A stretch of DNA of 64,000 nt, taken from assembly GCF_009857595.1 (NCBI RefSeq), contig NZ_WWCU01000003.1, forward strand, positions 285,674 to 349,673, in the 5' to 3' direction. The position numbers and the translations under genes were made by a program. The stretch comes from Pseudoduganella aquatica. GTDB lineage: Bacteria > Pseudomonadota > Gammaproteobacteria > Burkholderiales > Burkholderiaceae_D. This document shows, piece by piece, positions 46,838 to 55,411 of the stretch. The first letter of the stretch is position 1, and each line of letters begins with the position of its first letter. Below the pieces are notes generated by a model. It was not told the origin of the DNA and searched no databases. It was given only the letters and a program-made list of their open reading frames with translations.

Positions 46838-47563
46838 CTAATGAATAATGCGCGCCAAAAAGTCCCTGGCGCGCTCGGAACGCGGCGCGCCGAAGAAGTC
46901 GTCTTTCGAACAGTCCTCCAGGATGCGCCCCTGGTCCATGAACACCACGCGGTTGGCCACCTTCTTCGCAAAGCCCATTTCGTGGGTAACCACCATCATG
47001 GTCATGCCTTCCTGCGCCAGGCCCACCATCACATCCAGCACTTCATTGATCATTTCCGGGTCCAGCGCCGACGTCGGCTCGTCAAACAGCATGGCGATCG
47101 GGTCCATGGACAGCGCGCGCGCAATGGCCACCCGCTGCTGCTGGCCACCGGACAGCTGGCTGGGGAATTTGTCCTGCTGCGCCAGCAGGCCCACGCGGTC
47201 CAGGTATTTCAGGCCGCGCTCATTGGCCTCGTCCTTGCTGCGGCCCAGCACCTTGATCTGGCCCAGCGTGAGGTTATCGCGCACCGACAGATGCGGGAAC
47301 AGCTCGAAATTCTGGAACACCATGCCGATGCGCGCGCGCAGCGCCGGCAGGTCCGTGCCCTTGGCGCCGACCGAGGTGCCGTCGACGATGATTTCGCCCT
47401 GCTGGAACGGTTCCAGGCCGTTGACGGTCTTGATCAAAGTGGACTTTCCCGAGCCGGACGGGCCGCAAATCACCATGACGTCGCCCCTGGCCACGTCGGT
47501 GCTGCAGTCGGTGAGCACCTGGAACTGGCCATACCATTTGTTGAGATTTTTTATGGCTATCAT
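46838..47563 (-). CDS. gltL: Glutamate/aspartate ABC transporter ATP-binding protein
   Basis: 241-residue ATPase of the polar amino-acid uptake class. Walker [10 protein letters not shown] at 34-42, Q loop in [17 protein letters not shown], signature [15 protein letters not shown] near 137-151, Walker [13 protein letters not shown], His switch [15 protein letters not shown]. Unusually it is the first gene of its operon, upstream of the binding protein and permeases, and divergent from dctA. Confidence 0.95.
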   Translation of the reverse strand: MIAIKNLNKWYGQFQVLTDCSTDVARGDVMVICGPSGSGKSTLIKTVNGLEPFQQGEIIVDGTSVGAKGTDLPALRARIGMVFQNFELFPHLSVRDNLTLGQIKVLGRSKDEANERGLKYLDRVGLLAQQDKFPSQLSGGQQQRVAIARALSMDPIAMLFDEPTSALDPEMINEVLDVMVGLAQEGMTMMVVTHEMGFAKKVANRVVFMDQGRILEDCSKDDFFGAPRSERARDFLARIIH

Positions 47564-47631
47564 TTTTTGCGTTTAAAATTCGCCCCCGCAGGCAGTATTG
47601 CGCGCGATGTACTCCGCGCGACACAGTTGCC

Positions 47632-47660
47632 TTGACACGCATCAGGCGCGCAAGGATACT
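47632..47660 (+). promoter_or_regulatory. Sigma70 promoter for dctA
   Basis: Perfect TTGACA at 47632-47637, 17-nt spacer, GATACT at 47655-47660. About 98 nt before the dctA ATG, leaving a leader of roughly 90 nt. It lies in the 195-nt gap shared with the divergent gltL. Confidence 0.7.
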
Positions 47661-47758
47661 GCGACACTTGCACAGTTATTAATCAGACCAACAACATTCT
47701 ACCGGCCATTTACCCAATGGCGCGCAGTTTAGAGACACTACCACAGGAAACCCCGCCT

Positions 47759-49018
47759 ATGAAAACACGCAATAATTTGACAACCTACATCATGGTAAGC
47801 CTGGTGCTGGGCATCGTCGTGGGGTATTTCGCCAATGTCAGCCTGGCCAATCCCGGCGCCTTTGCCGAGTATATGTCCTATCTGACCACCATCTTCCTGC
47901 GTTTGATCAAGATGATCATCGCTCCGCTGGTATTTGCCACGCTGGTGGTCGGCATTGCGCGCATGGGCGACGCCAAGGAAGTGGGCCGCATCGGCCTGAA
48001 AACCCTGGGCTGGTTCTTCATCGCCTCCGTCATGTCGCTGCTGCTGGGCCTCGTCATGGTCAACCTGTTCCGTCCGGGCGACGCGCTGGTGGGCCACCTG
48101 CCTGCGGTGACCACACCTTCCGGCATCGCCGCTTCCGGCCTGTCGCTGAAGGAATTCATCACCCACCTGGTGCCGGCCTCCATCGTGGACGGCATGGCCA
48201 AGAATGAAATCCTGCAGATCGTGATCTTCTCGCTGTTCTTCGGCACCGCCGCCGCTGCGGTGGGCGTCAAGGCCGAACCGCTGATCGACGCGGTGGACGG
48301 CATCGCCCACATCATGCTGAAAGTCACCGGCTACGTGATGAGCTTTGCGCCGGTGGCCGTGTTCGCGGCCGTGGCAGGCACCATCGCCAAAAGCGGTGTC
48401 GGCGTGCTGGGCACCTACGGCGTGTTCATGGCCGAGTTCTACCTGAGCATAGGCGTGCTGTGGGGCCTGCTGATCCTGGCCGGCTTCATCTTCCTGGGCC
48501 GCCGCATCTTTGCCCTGATGGGCGAACTGAAAGGCCCGGCGCTGCTGGCCTTCTCCACCGCGTCGAGCGAAGCGGCCTATCCGAAAACGCTGGAAGGCCT
48601 GGAGCGTTTCGGCGTGCGCAACCGCATCGCCTCCTTCGTGCTGCCGATCGGCTATTCCTTCAACCTGGATGGCTCGATGATGTACTGCACCTTCGCCACC
48701 GTGTTCATCGCCCAGGCCTACGGCATTGAAATGCCGCTCGGCACCCAGCTGGCCATGATGGCCGTGCTGATGCTGACCTCCAAGGGCATCGCCGGCGTGC
48801 CGCGCGCGTCGCTGGTGGTGATTGCCGCCACCCTGGGCCAGTTCAACATTCCGGAAGCGGGCCTGCTGCTGCTGCTCGGCATCGATCACTTCCTGGACAT
48901 GGCGCGCTCCGCCACCAACGTCATCGGCAACGGCGTAGCCGCCGCCGTGGTGGCCAAGTGGGAGGGCGAGCTGGTTGCCCCGCTGGACAAGGATCTGTCG
49001 GATTCGCCGCTGCCGTAA
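47759..49018 (+). CDS. dctA: C4-dicarboxylate:cation symporter
   Basis: Inner-membrane uptake of succinate, fumarate and malate. 419 residues from the ATG at 47759 (AGGAAA upstream; an in-frame ATG 42 nt earlier lacks a site). DAACS family with conserved FSTASSEAAYPKTLEGLERF (serine-rich hairpin), IGYSFNLDGSMMYCTFATVF and SKGIAGVPRASLVVIAATLG; ends GIDHFLDMARSATNVIGNGV. Succinate is also a product of the Ast pathway. Usual length. Confidence 0.95.
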   Translation: MKTRNNLTTYIMVSLVLGIVVGYFANVSLANPGAFAEYMSYLTTIFLRLIKMIIAPLVFATLVVGIARMGDAKEVGRIGLKTLGWFFIASVMSLLLGLVMVNLFRPGDALVGHLPAVTTPSGIAASGLSLKEFITHLVPASIVDGMAKNEILQIVIFSLFFGTAAAAVGVKAEPLIDAVDGIAHIMLKVTGYVMSFAPVAVFAAVAGTIAKSGVGVLGTYGVFMAEFYLSIGVLWGLLILAGFIFLGRRIFALMGELKGPALLAFSTASSEAAYPKTLEGLERFGVRNRIASFVLPIGYSFNLDGSMMYCTFATVFIAQAYGIEMPLGTQLAMMAVLMLTSKGIAGVPRASLVVIAATLGQFNIPEAGLLLLLGIDHFLDMARSATNVIGNGVAAAVVAKWEGELVAPLDKDLSDSPLP

Positions 49019-49046
49019 CACGGCGCCGGCTCCGCCCAGGCCATGA

Positions 49047-49079
49047 CGGCCCGGACGCGATTGCGTCCGGGCCGTTTTT
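49047..49079 (+). terminator. Rho-independent terminator of dctA
   Basis: CGGCCCGGACGC, a four-base loop, GCGTCCGGGCCG then TTTTT. Perfect 12-bp stem, 28 nt after the dctA stop. Confidence 0.9.
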
Positions 49080-49144
49080 CATTGGGGCGCGCGGATTCGC
49101 TGCGCCCTGCTAGCATGGCGGCGTCAGCACAACGGGAGCCCCCC

Positions 49145-49657
49145 ATGCGATACCTGCCACTTGGAGCACTACTGATACTCGCCGCCTGCTCGAAGGCGCC
49201 GCAGCCTGCCGCGCCATCCGCTGGCGCCGCGCCGGTGCTGTCTTTCGAGGGCTACGGCCCGGTGCATTTCGGCGCGCAGCTGCCGGACGTGGAACAGAAG
49301 CTGGGCGCGAAGAGCGTAGCGCTGGGGGCCAACGACCCGGCGTGCAGCATGGTGCGCTTCCCCGGCATCCAGGGCGTGCGCTTCATGGTTGAACAGGGCA
49401 AGATCACGCGCGCCGACGCGGACGCCGGCGTCGCAAACAGCCTGGGTATCGCCAGCGGCGACACGCTGGACGCGGCGAAGAAAAAGGCGCCCGCGCTGGC
49501 GGTGGGACCGCACAAATACCTGCCCGAAGGCCACTATCTCACCGCCAGCAGTGGCGACGGCAAGGCGGCCATCATCATGGAGGAAGACGGCAAGGCCATC
49601 ACCAAGATCCGCGCCGGCATGCAGCCTGCGGTGGCTTACGTGGAGACCTGCCTGTAA
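49145..49657 (+). CDS. Lipoprotein of unknown function
   Basis: 170 residues. ATG at 49145 has GGGAG upstream and starts a lipoprotein signal peptide with lipobox LAAC (residues 12-15). The mature part shows GYGPVHFGAQLPDVEQKLGA, ACSMVRFPGIQGVRFMVEQG and a C-terminal Cys; two further Cys could form a disulphide. It resembles small exported proteins annotated only as hypothetical. Sorting (Ser-Lys after Cys) suggests the outer membrane. Its stop is 3 nt from the convergent ABC exporter gene. Confidence 0.8.
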   Translation: MRYLPLGALLILAACSKAPQPAAPSAGAAPVLSFEGYGPVHFGAQLPDVEQKLGAKSVALGANDPACSMVRFPGIQGVRFMVEQGKITRADADAGVANSLGIASGDTLDAAKKKAPALAVGPHKYLPEGHYLTASSGDGKAAIIMEEDGKAITKIRAGMQPAVAYVETCL

Positions 49658-49660
49658 GCC

Positions 49661-51484
49661 TTACTCCACTTCCTCTTCCACCTTGGCCTGCTGCCGCTGC
49701 CACATCTGGGCGTACAGCCCATCGGCGGCCAGCAGCGACTGGTGCGTGCCGCGCTCCACGATGCGGCCGTGGTCGAGCACGATGATCTGCTCCGCATCCA
49801 CCACCGTGGAAAGTCGGTGCGCAATCACCATGGTGGTGCGGTGCTTGGCGATCTCCTTGAGCTGCGCCTGGATGGCCTGCTCGGCCTTCGAGTCCAGCGC
49901 CGACGTGGCTTCGTCGAAGATCAGGATGGCGGGGTTCTTGAGCAGCGTGCGCGCAATCGCCACGCGCTGCTTCTCGCCGCCGGACAGCTTCAGCCCCCGC
50001 TCGCCCACCATGGTGGCGTAGCCGTCCGGCAGGCTGGCGATAAAGTCGTGGATGGACGCCGCCTTGGCTGCCGCCACGATGTCCTCCTTGCTGGAACCGG
50101 GCTTGCCGTAGGCGATGTTGTACTCGATGGTGTCGTTGAACAGCACCGTATCCTGCGGCACGATGCCGATGGCGTGGCGCAGCGAGTCCTGCGTGATCGC
50201 GCGCAGGTCCTGGCCGTCGATGGTGATCGCGCCCTGGTTCACCTCATAGAAGCGGTACAGCAGGCGCGACAGGGTGGACTTGCCGGAGCCGCTGTGTCCC
50301 ACCACCGCCGTGGTGGTGCCGGCCGCGATGGTGAAGTCCACGTCGAACAGGATCTGGCGCTTGGACTCGTAGCTGAAGTCCACGTGCGAGAAGCGCACCT
50401 GCGCGCCCTGCGTGTGCAGCGCCTTCGCGTCCGGCGCATCCGCCACTTCGCGGTTCTGGTCCAGCAGCGAGAACAAACGCTCCATGTCCGCCAGGCTTTG
50501 CTTGATCTCGCGGTAGATCACGCCCAGGAAGTTGAGCGGAATGTAGAGCTGGATCATGAAGGCGTTCACCAGCACCAGGTCGCCCAGGGTCATCTTGCCG
50601 TCGATAACGCCCTGCGTGGCGCGCCACAGTATCAGCGTGACGGCGGTGGCGATAATCAGCGACTGGCCCGTGTTCAGCAGGGACAGCGAAGTCTGCGACT
50701 TCACCGCCGCCGACTCGTAGCGCTGCAGGCCCTCGTCGTAGCGCTTGGCCTCGTAGTCCTCGTTGCCGAAGTACTTCACGGTTTCATAGTTGATGAGCGA
50801 GTCGATGGCCTTGGTGTTGGCCTTGGAATCGAGGTCGTTCATGGTGCGGCGGAAGTGGGTGCGCCAGTCGGTCACGGTGATGGTGAACACGATGTAGGAC
50901 ACCAGCGCCACAAAGGTGATGGCGCTGAACCAGATGTCGTAATGCGTGACCAGGTAGCCCAGCACCAGCGTAATCTCCACCAGCGTGGGCAGGATGTTGA
51001 ACAGCGTGTACGAGATCAGCGAACCGACGCCGCGCGTGCCGCGCTCGATGTCGCGCGTCATGCCGCCGGTCTGGCGGTTCAGGTGGAAGCGCAGCGACAG
51101 CGAATGCAGATGGCGGAACACCTTGAGCGCAATGGTGCGCACGGCGCGCTGCGTCACGCGCGCGAACAGGAATTCGCGCAGCTCGGTGAACACCGTGGTG
51201 GACAGGCGCAGCAGGCCGTAAGCCACCAGCGCGCCCAGCGGCAGCACCAGCAGCGCCTGCGGGTGGGACGGCGTGATGGTCATGTCGTCCACCAGCTTTT
51301 TCAGCACCACCGGCACGCCGACGTTGGCCAGCTTGGCGCCGATCAGGCAAAGCAGCGCCAGCAGCACGCGCCATTTGTACACCCACAGATAGGGGATCAG
51401 GGTTTTCAGGGTGGCCATATCGCTGCGCGGCGGCTTGCCGGCGGCGTCTGGCGGAGGTGGGGTAGAGGTGGCTGAGCGGCGCAT
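49661..51484 (-). CDS. Atm1/HMT1-type ABC exporter
   Basis: Fused half-transporter of 607 residues from the ATG at 51484; homodimer expected. N-terminal membrane domain (TLIPYLWVYKWRVLLALLCL onward, six spans, ending about 340), then ATPase: Walker A GHSGSGKST near 395, signature LSGGEKQRVAIART near 498, Walker B ILIFDEATSALD, His loop VIAHRLSTVVDAE. The membrane domain GLIRLS-type and HLHSLSLRFHLNRQTGGMTR block is diagnostic of mitochondrial Atm1 relatives, which export glutathione-conjugated metal or sulphur species. Exact substrate unknown. Confidence 0.93.
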   Translation of the reverse strand: MRRSATSTPPPPDAAGKPPRSDMATLKTLIPYLWVYKWRVLLALLCLIGAKLANVGVPVVLKKLVDDMTITPSHPQALLVLPLGALVAYGLLRLSTTVFTELREFLFARVTQRAVRTIALKVFRHLHSLSLRFHLNRQTGGMTRDIERGTRGVGSLISYTLFNILPTLVEITLVLGYLVTHYDIWFSAITFVALVSYIVFTITVTDWRTHFRRTMNDLDSKANTKAIDSLINYETVKYFGNEDYEAKRYDEGLQRYESAAVKSQTSLSLLNTGQSLIIATAVTLILWRATQGVIDGKMTLGDLVLVNAFMIQLYIPLNFLGVIYREIKQSLADMERLFSLLDQNREVADAPDAKALHTQGAQVRFSHVDFSYESKRQILFDVDFTIAAGTTTAVVGHSGSGKSTLSRLLYRFYEVNQGAITIDGQDLRAITQDSLRHAIGIVPQDTVLFNDTIEYNIAYGKPGSSKEDIVAAAKAASIHDFIASLPDGYATMVGERGLKLSGGEKQRVAIARTLLKNPAILIFDEATSALDSKAEQAIQAQLKEIAKHRTTMVIAHRLSTVVDAEQIIVLDHGRIVERGTHQSLLAADGLYAQMWQRQQAKVEEEVE

Positions 51485-51547
51485 GGTGGAACGAGGCTTC
51501 CGTGGTTTACAATCAATCCCAATTGTAGCCCTTAGCGAGACTTCACG

Positions 51548-52015
51548 ATGACCACGCCTGAAAACACCACAGTCCCCTCCGCCACGCAGCAGCAGCAAGC
51601 GCTGCGGGCCCCCGAGCGGCGCGGCCTGCCGCCGGGGAAAATGCCCGAACTGCGCGTGATGCCCGCCCCTTCCGACGCCAACGTCTACGGCGACGTGTTC
51701 GGCGGCTGGATCATGGCCCAGGTGGACATCGCCGGCTCCCTGCCCGCCACCCGGCGCGCCAACGGCCGCGTGGCCACCGTGGCGGTGAATTCCTTCGTAT
51801 TCAAAAATCCGGTCTTCGTCGGCGATCTGCTGTCCTTTTACGCCGATATCATCAAGGTCGGCAACACCTCCATCACCGTCAACGTGGAAGTGTACGCCGA
51901 GCGCAACCGCCTACAGGCCTGCACCGTCAAGGTGACCGAAGCCACGCTGACCTACGTCGCCACCGGCCCGGACCGCAAGCCGCGCCAGGTGCCGCCGCTG
52001 GAATCGCTGCTCTAA
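51548..52015 (+). CDS. Acyl-CoA thioesterase (hotdog, YciA type)
   Basis: 155-residue cytoplasmic enzyme hydrolysing short to medium acyl-CoA. Hotdog fold with GDVFGGWIMAQVDIAGSLPA near 48-67 carrying the catalytic Asp, then VNSFVFKNPVFVGDLLSFYA. Divergent from the Atm1-type gene; phoD begins 5 nt after its stop, so both probably share a transcript. Proximity to two acyl-CoA ligases may be functional but is on the other strand. Confidence 0.92.
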   Translation: MTTPENTTVPSATQQQQALRAPERRGLPPGKMPELRVMPAPSDANVYGDVFGGWIMAQVDIAGSLPATRRANGRVATVAVNSFVFKNPVFVGDLLSFYADIIKVGNTSITVNVEVYAERNRLQACTVKVTEATLTYVATGPDRKPRQVPPLESLL

Positions 52016-52020
52016 GCCGC

Positions 52021-53613
52021 ATGCAGCCGGGGCGCCGCATCCTGCTGCTGGGCGGCGCCCGGCTGTCGGCGCTGGCGGCCATGACGGCGGCCGGCGCCAC
52101 GCTGGCCCGCAGCGCGCCCGAACGCGGCCCGCAGCAAGCCGGCTATCCCTTCTCCCTCGGCGTGGCCTCCGGCTCGCCGCTGCCCACCGCCGTGGTGCTG
52201 TGGACCCGCATCCTGTACGACCCGTTCAACGCCGCCGCCATGCCGCCGCTGGCCTTCAGCGTGCGCTGGGAAGTGGCGCGCGACGAAGCCTTCCGCAGCA
52301 TCGCCGCCAAGGGCACGGCGCTGGCCGCGCCCGAACTGGCGCACAGCGTGCACGTGGACGCGGCGGGCCTGGAACCGGACCGCTGGTACTGGTACCGCTT
52401 CATGCTGGGCGACGCCGTCAGTCCCGTGGGCCGCACCCGCACCGCGCCCGCGCCGGACAGCATGCCGTCCGCGCTCAAGCTGGCCGTAGCCTCCTGCCAG
52501 CACTGGGAATTCGGCAGCTACGCCGCGCACCGCCACATCGCCGCCGCCGCGCCCGATCTGGTGGCCTTCCTCGGCGACTACATCTACGAATGGGGCCCCT
52601 ACCAGCGCCAGCATCCGCAGAGCGCAAAGCGGGTGGACGAAAGCTTTACGCTGGAGCAGTACCGCGCCCGCTACGCCCAATACAAGAGCGACCCCGACCT
52701 GCAAACGGCCCACCATGCCGCGCCGTGGGTACTCACCTGGGACGACCACGAAGTGGCCAACGACTACGCGGGCGAGCGCGACGAACGCCTGTCCCCGAGC
52801 TTCGCCGCGCGCCGCGCCGCCGCCTACCAGGCCTACTACGAGCACCAGCCCATCCGGCTCGACCTGCAAAACGGCGGCTACGGCTCGCTGCGCATGCACC
52901 AGCGCTACGACTGGGGCCGGCTGGCGCGCTTCCACGTGCTCGACAACCGCCAGTACCGCACGCCGCAAGCCTGCACCGTGGGGCGAGGCGGCTCGAGTTC
53001 CGTCTACTGGCGCGAGTGCGCCGAGCTGCGCGACCCCGCGCGCGAGATGCTGGGCGCCGGCCAGCAGCGCTGGCTGGAGCAGGGGCTGAAGGAATCGAAA
53101 GCGCGCTGGAACATCCTGGCGCAGCAGACGCTGATGGCGGGCAGCAGCCAGGTGGCGCTGGAAAAAGACGGCGACGGCCGCTACTGGACCGACGGCTGGG
53201 ACGGCTATCCAGCCGCGCGCCAGCGCCTGTACGACGCGCTCGAAGCGAGCGGCGCGGCCAACCCGCTGGTGCTCTCCGGCGACGTGCACACTTTCTACGC
53301 CGCCGAGCTCACGCGCGACGCGCGCCGCCCGGCCGGCCCCGGCAACCCGGTGCTGGCCAGCGAGTTCTGCGGCACCTCCATCACCTCCAGCTCGCGGCCG
53401 CAGGCGCGCACCCAGCAATACGTCGACATGAACCCGCAGCTCAAATACGGCCGCAGCGACAAGCGCGGCTACATGCTGTTCGACATCCGCCCCGAGCGCA
53501 GCGGCGTGCTGTTCCAGGGCCTGGCCGACGTCCGCAACCCCGCCAGCCCCATCGCCCCCCTCGCCTCCTTCACCGTTTCCGCAAAAGAAAAAGGAAAAAG
53601 GGGTCAGGGTTAA
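52021..53613 (+). CDS. phoD: PhoD-family alkaline phosphatase/phosphodiesterase
   Basis: 530 residues. The N-terminus RRILLLGGARLSALAAMTAA is a Tat-like or plain signal sequence, so the enzyme is exported. N-terminal fibronectin-like domain (VASGSPLPTAVVLWTRI), then metallophosphatase core: LAVASCQHWE, VAFLGDYIYEWG, TWDDHEVANDYAG and SGDVHTFYAAEL, holding Ca/Fe ligands. Releases phosphate from esters or phospholipids. The last nine codons (KEKGKRGQG) and the TAA stop lie in a long perfect palindrome, so the natural C-terminus has probably been altered. Confidence 0.92.
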   Translation: MQPGRRILLLGGARLSALAAMTAAGATLARSAPERGPQQAGYPFSLGVASGSPLPTAVVLWTRILYDPFNAAAMPPLAFSVRWEVARDEAFRSIAAKGTALAAPELAHSVHVDAAGLEPDRWYWYRFMLGDAVSPVGRTRTAPAPDSMPSALKLAVASCQHWEFGSYAAHRHIAAAAPDLVAFLGDYIYEWGPYQRQHPQSAKRVDESFTLEQYRARYAQYKSDPDLQTAHHAAPWVLTWDDHEVANDYAGERDERLSPSFAARRAAAYQAYYEHQPIRLDLQNGGYGSLRMHQRYDWGRLARFHVLDNRQYRTPQACTVGRGGSSSVYWRECAELRDPAREMLGAGQQRWLEQGLKESKARWNILAQQTLMAGSSQVALEKDGDGRYWTDGWDGYPAARQRLYDALEASGAANPLVLSGDVHTFYAAELTRDARRPAGPGNPVLASEFCGTSITSSSRPQARTQQYVDMNPQLKYGRSDKRGYMLFDIRPERSGVLFQGLADVRNPASPIAPLASFTVSAKEKGKRGQG

Positions 53614-53651
53614 TTAAAAGTTGCACTTTTAATTAACCCTGACCCCTTTTT
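53595..53651. repeat. 57-nt perfect palindrome, bidirectional terminator and repeat-like element
   Basis: A 27-bp perfect stem (AAAAAGGGGTCAGGGTTAAT at the outside of the left arm) with a 3-nt loop, flanked by A and T runs, between convergent phoD and the acyl-CoA ligase gene. It works structurally as a terminator both ways and contains the phoD stop codon. It is AT-rich inside while the surroundings are GC-rich. GGGGTCAGGGTTAATTAA-type cores recur in many beta- and gammaproteobacterial genomes, from memory; this is a single copy here. Confidence 0.8.
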
Positions 53652-53664
53652 GTTTTTTCAAAAA

Positions 53665-55335
53665 CTAGGCGGCTTGCTTTTCGTCGCGCAGCTGGCGGCG
53701 GAGGATTTTGCCGACGTTGGTCTTCGGCAGCTCGTCGCGGAACTCGATGTATTTGGGCTTTTTGTAGGCCGTCAGTTCGTGCTTGCAGAATTCCTGGATG
53801 TCTTCGGCAGTCAGGTTCGGGTCCTTGCGCACCACGAACAGCTTGACCGCTTCACCGGAATTCTTGTCCGGCACGCCGATGCACGCCACTTCCAGCACGC
53901 CCGGATGCGCCGCCACCACGCCTTCAACTTCATTCGGGTAGACGTTGAAACCGGACACCAGGATCATGTCCTTCTTGCGGTCCACGATGCGGGTGTAGCC
54001 GCGCTCGTCCATGATGCCGACGTCGCCGGTCTTGAAGAAGCCGTCCGCCGTCATGGTCTTGGCGGTTTCTTCCGGACGCTGCCAGTAGCCCGCCATCACC
54101 TGCGGGCCGCGGATGGCGATTTCGCCCGGCTGGCCCAGCGCCACTTCCACGCCGTCGTCGTCCAGGATCTTGATTTCGGTCGAGGGGATAGGCAGGCCGA
54201 TGGTGCCGGTGAATTCCTTGATGTCGACCCGGTTGGCGGTGGCCACCGGCGAGGTCTCGGACAGGCCGTAGCCTTCGATGATCGGCGTGCCGGTGAGCTT
54301 GAGCCAGCGGTCCGCCACGGCCTGCTGCACGGCCATGCCGCCGCCATTGCACACCTTGTAGCTGGAGAAGTCCAGCTTGGCGAAGTCGGGGTTGTTGAGC
54401 AGCGCGTTGTACAGCGTGTTCACGGCCGGGAACACCACCACCGGATACTTGGCCAGCTCCTTGACGAAGCCGGGAATGTCGCGCGGGTTCGGCACCAGGA
54501 TGTTCAGGCCGCCGAAGCGCATGCCCATGAAGGCGCTGATGGTGAGCGAGTAGATGTGGTACAGCGGTAGCGCGCACACGAACACCACCTGCTTGCCGCT
54601 GGTGTCCAGGCCCAGCCAGGCTTCGTTCTGCAGCACATTGGAGATCACATTACGGTGCAGCAGCACGGCGCCTTTGGAAACGCCGGTGGTGCCGCCGGTG
54701 TACTGCAGGAAGGCGATGTCTTCATGGCCCAGCTGCACCGGCTGCAGCGTCATGCGCGAGCCTTCGGCCAGCACTTTCTTGAAGCTGACCGCGCTCGGCA
54801 GCGAGTAGGCCGGCACCATCTTCTTCACATTGCGCACCACGAAATTGACGATGGCGCCTTTCAGCCCGCCCAGCAGGTCGCCCATGCTGCCCACGATCAC
54901 GTGCTTGACCTTGGTGTTCGCCAGCACCTGCTCCACCGTGGTGGCGAAGTTCTCCAGCACGATGATGGCTTCGGCGCCGGAGTCATTCAGCTGGTGCTGC
55001 AGCTCGCGCGGCGTGTACAGCGGGTTGACGTTGACCACCGTGTAGCCGGCGCGCAGGATGCCGGCCATGGCCACCGGATATTGCAGCACATTGGGCAGCA
55101 TGATGGCCACGCGCGCGCCTTTTTGCAGGCCCTTGCTTTGCAGCCAGGCGCCCAGCTGGCGGGACATCTGGTCCACTTCGCGGTAGGTCAGGAACTTGTC
55201 CATGCAGACATAGGCGTTGCGGTCGGCGTACTGACGGAAAGACTCCTCCAGCAAATGCGTCACCGAGCTGTATTGCGTGTTGTCGATTTCCGCAGGTACG
55301 CCTTCGGGGTAGGAATTCAACCAAATCTTGTCCAT
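53665..55335 (-). CDS. fadD: Long-chain acyl-CoA ligase, copy 1
   Basis: 556-residue adenylate-forming enzyme activating fatty acids to acyl-CoA. AMP-binding P-loop YTGGTTGVSKGAVLL near 210-225, YGLSETSPVATANR near 355-370, GEIAIRGPQVMAGYW, TGDVGIMDERGYTRIVDRKK, linker motif and catalytic Lys in TNVGKILRRQLRD at the C-terminus. Usual FadD length. Tandem with a close paralogue upstream on the same strand; a terminator lies between them. Confidence 0.93.
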   Translation of the reverse strand: MDKIWLNSYPEGVPAEIDNTQYSSVTHLLEESFRQYADRNAYVCMDKFLTYREVDQMSRQLGAWLQSKGLQKGARVAIMLPNVLQYPVAMAGILRAGYTVVNVNPLYTPRELQHQLNDSGAEAIIVLENFATTVEQVLANTKVKHVIVGSMGDLLGGLKGAIVNFVVRNVKKMVPAYSLPSAVSFKKVLAEGSRMTLQPVQLGHEDIAFLQYTGGTTGVSKGAVLLHRNVISNVLQNEAWLGLDTSGKQVVFVCALPLYHIYSLTISAFMGMRFGGLNILVPNPRDIPGFVKELAKYPVVVFPAVNTLYNALLNNPDFAKLDFSSYKVCNGGGMAVQQAVADRWLKLTGTPIIEGYGLSETSPVATANRVDIKEFTGTIGLPIPSTEIKILDDDGVEVALGQPGEIAIRGPQVMAGYWQRPEETAKTMTADGFFKTGDVGIMDERGYTRIVDRKKDMILVSGFNVYPNEVEGVVAAHPGVLEVACIGVPDKNSGEAVKLFVVRKDPNLTAEDIQEFCKHELTAYKKPKYIEFRDELPKTNVGKILRRQLRDEKQAA

Positions 55336-55363
55336 CTGTAGCCTCGTTCAATCATTATTCGAT

Positions 55364-55391
55364 AAAAAAACCGCCTGGCCTGCAGGCGGTT
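55364..55391 (-). terminator. Rho-independent terminator between the two acyl-CoA ligase genes
   Basis: On the minus strand AACCGCCTG, a 5-nt loop, CAGGCGGTT then a T run (A at 55364-55370 on plus). It ends transcription of the upstream copy about 20 nt past its stop codon, so the second copy must depend on read-through or its own promoter. Confidence 0.85.
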
Positions 55392-55411
55392 GCACCTGCA
55401 GGCCGGCAGTG

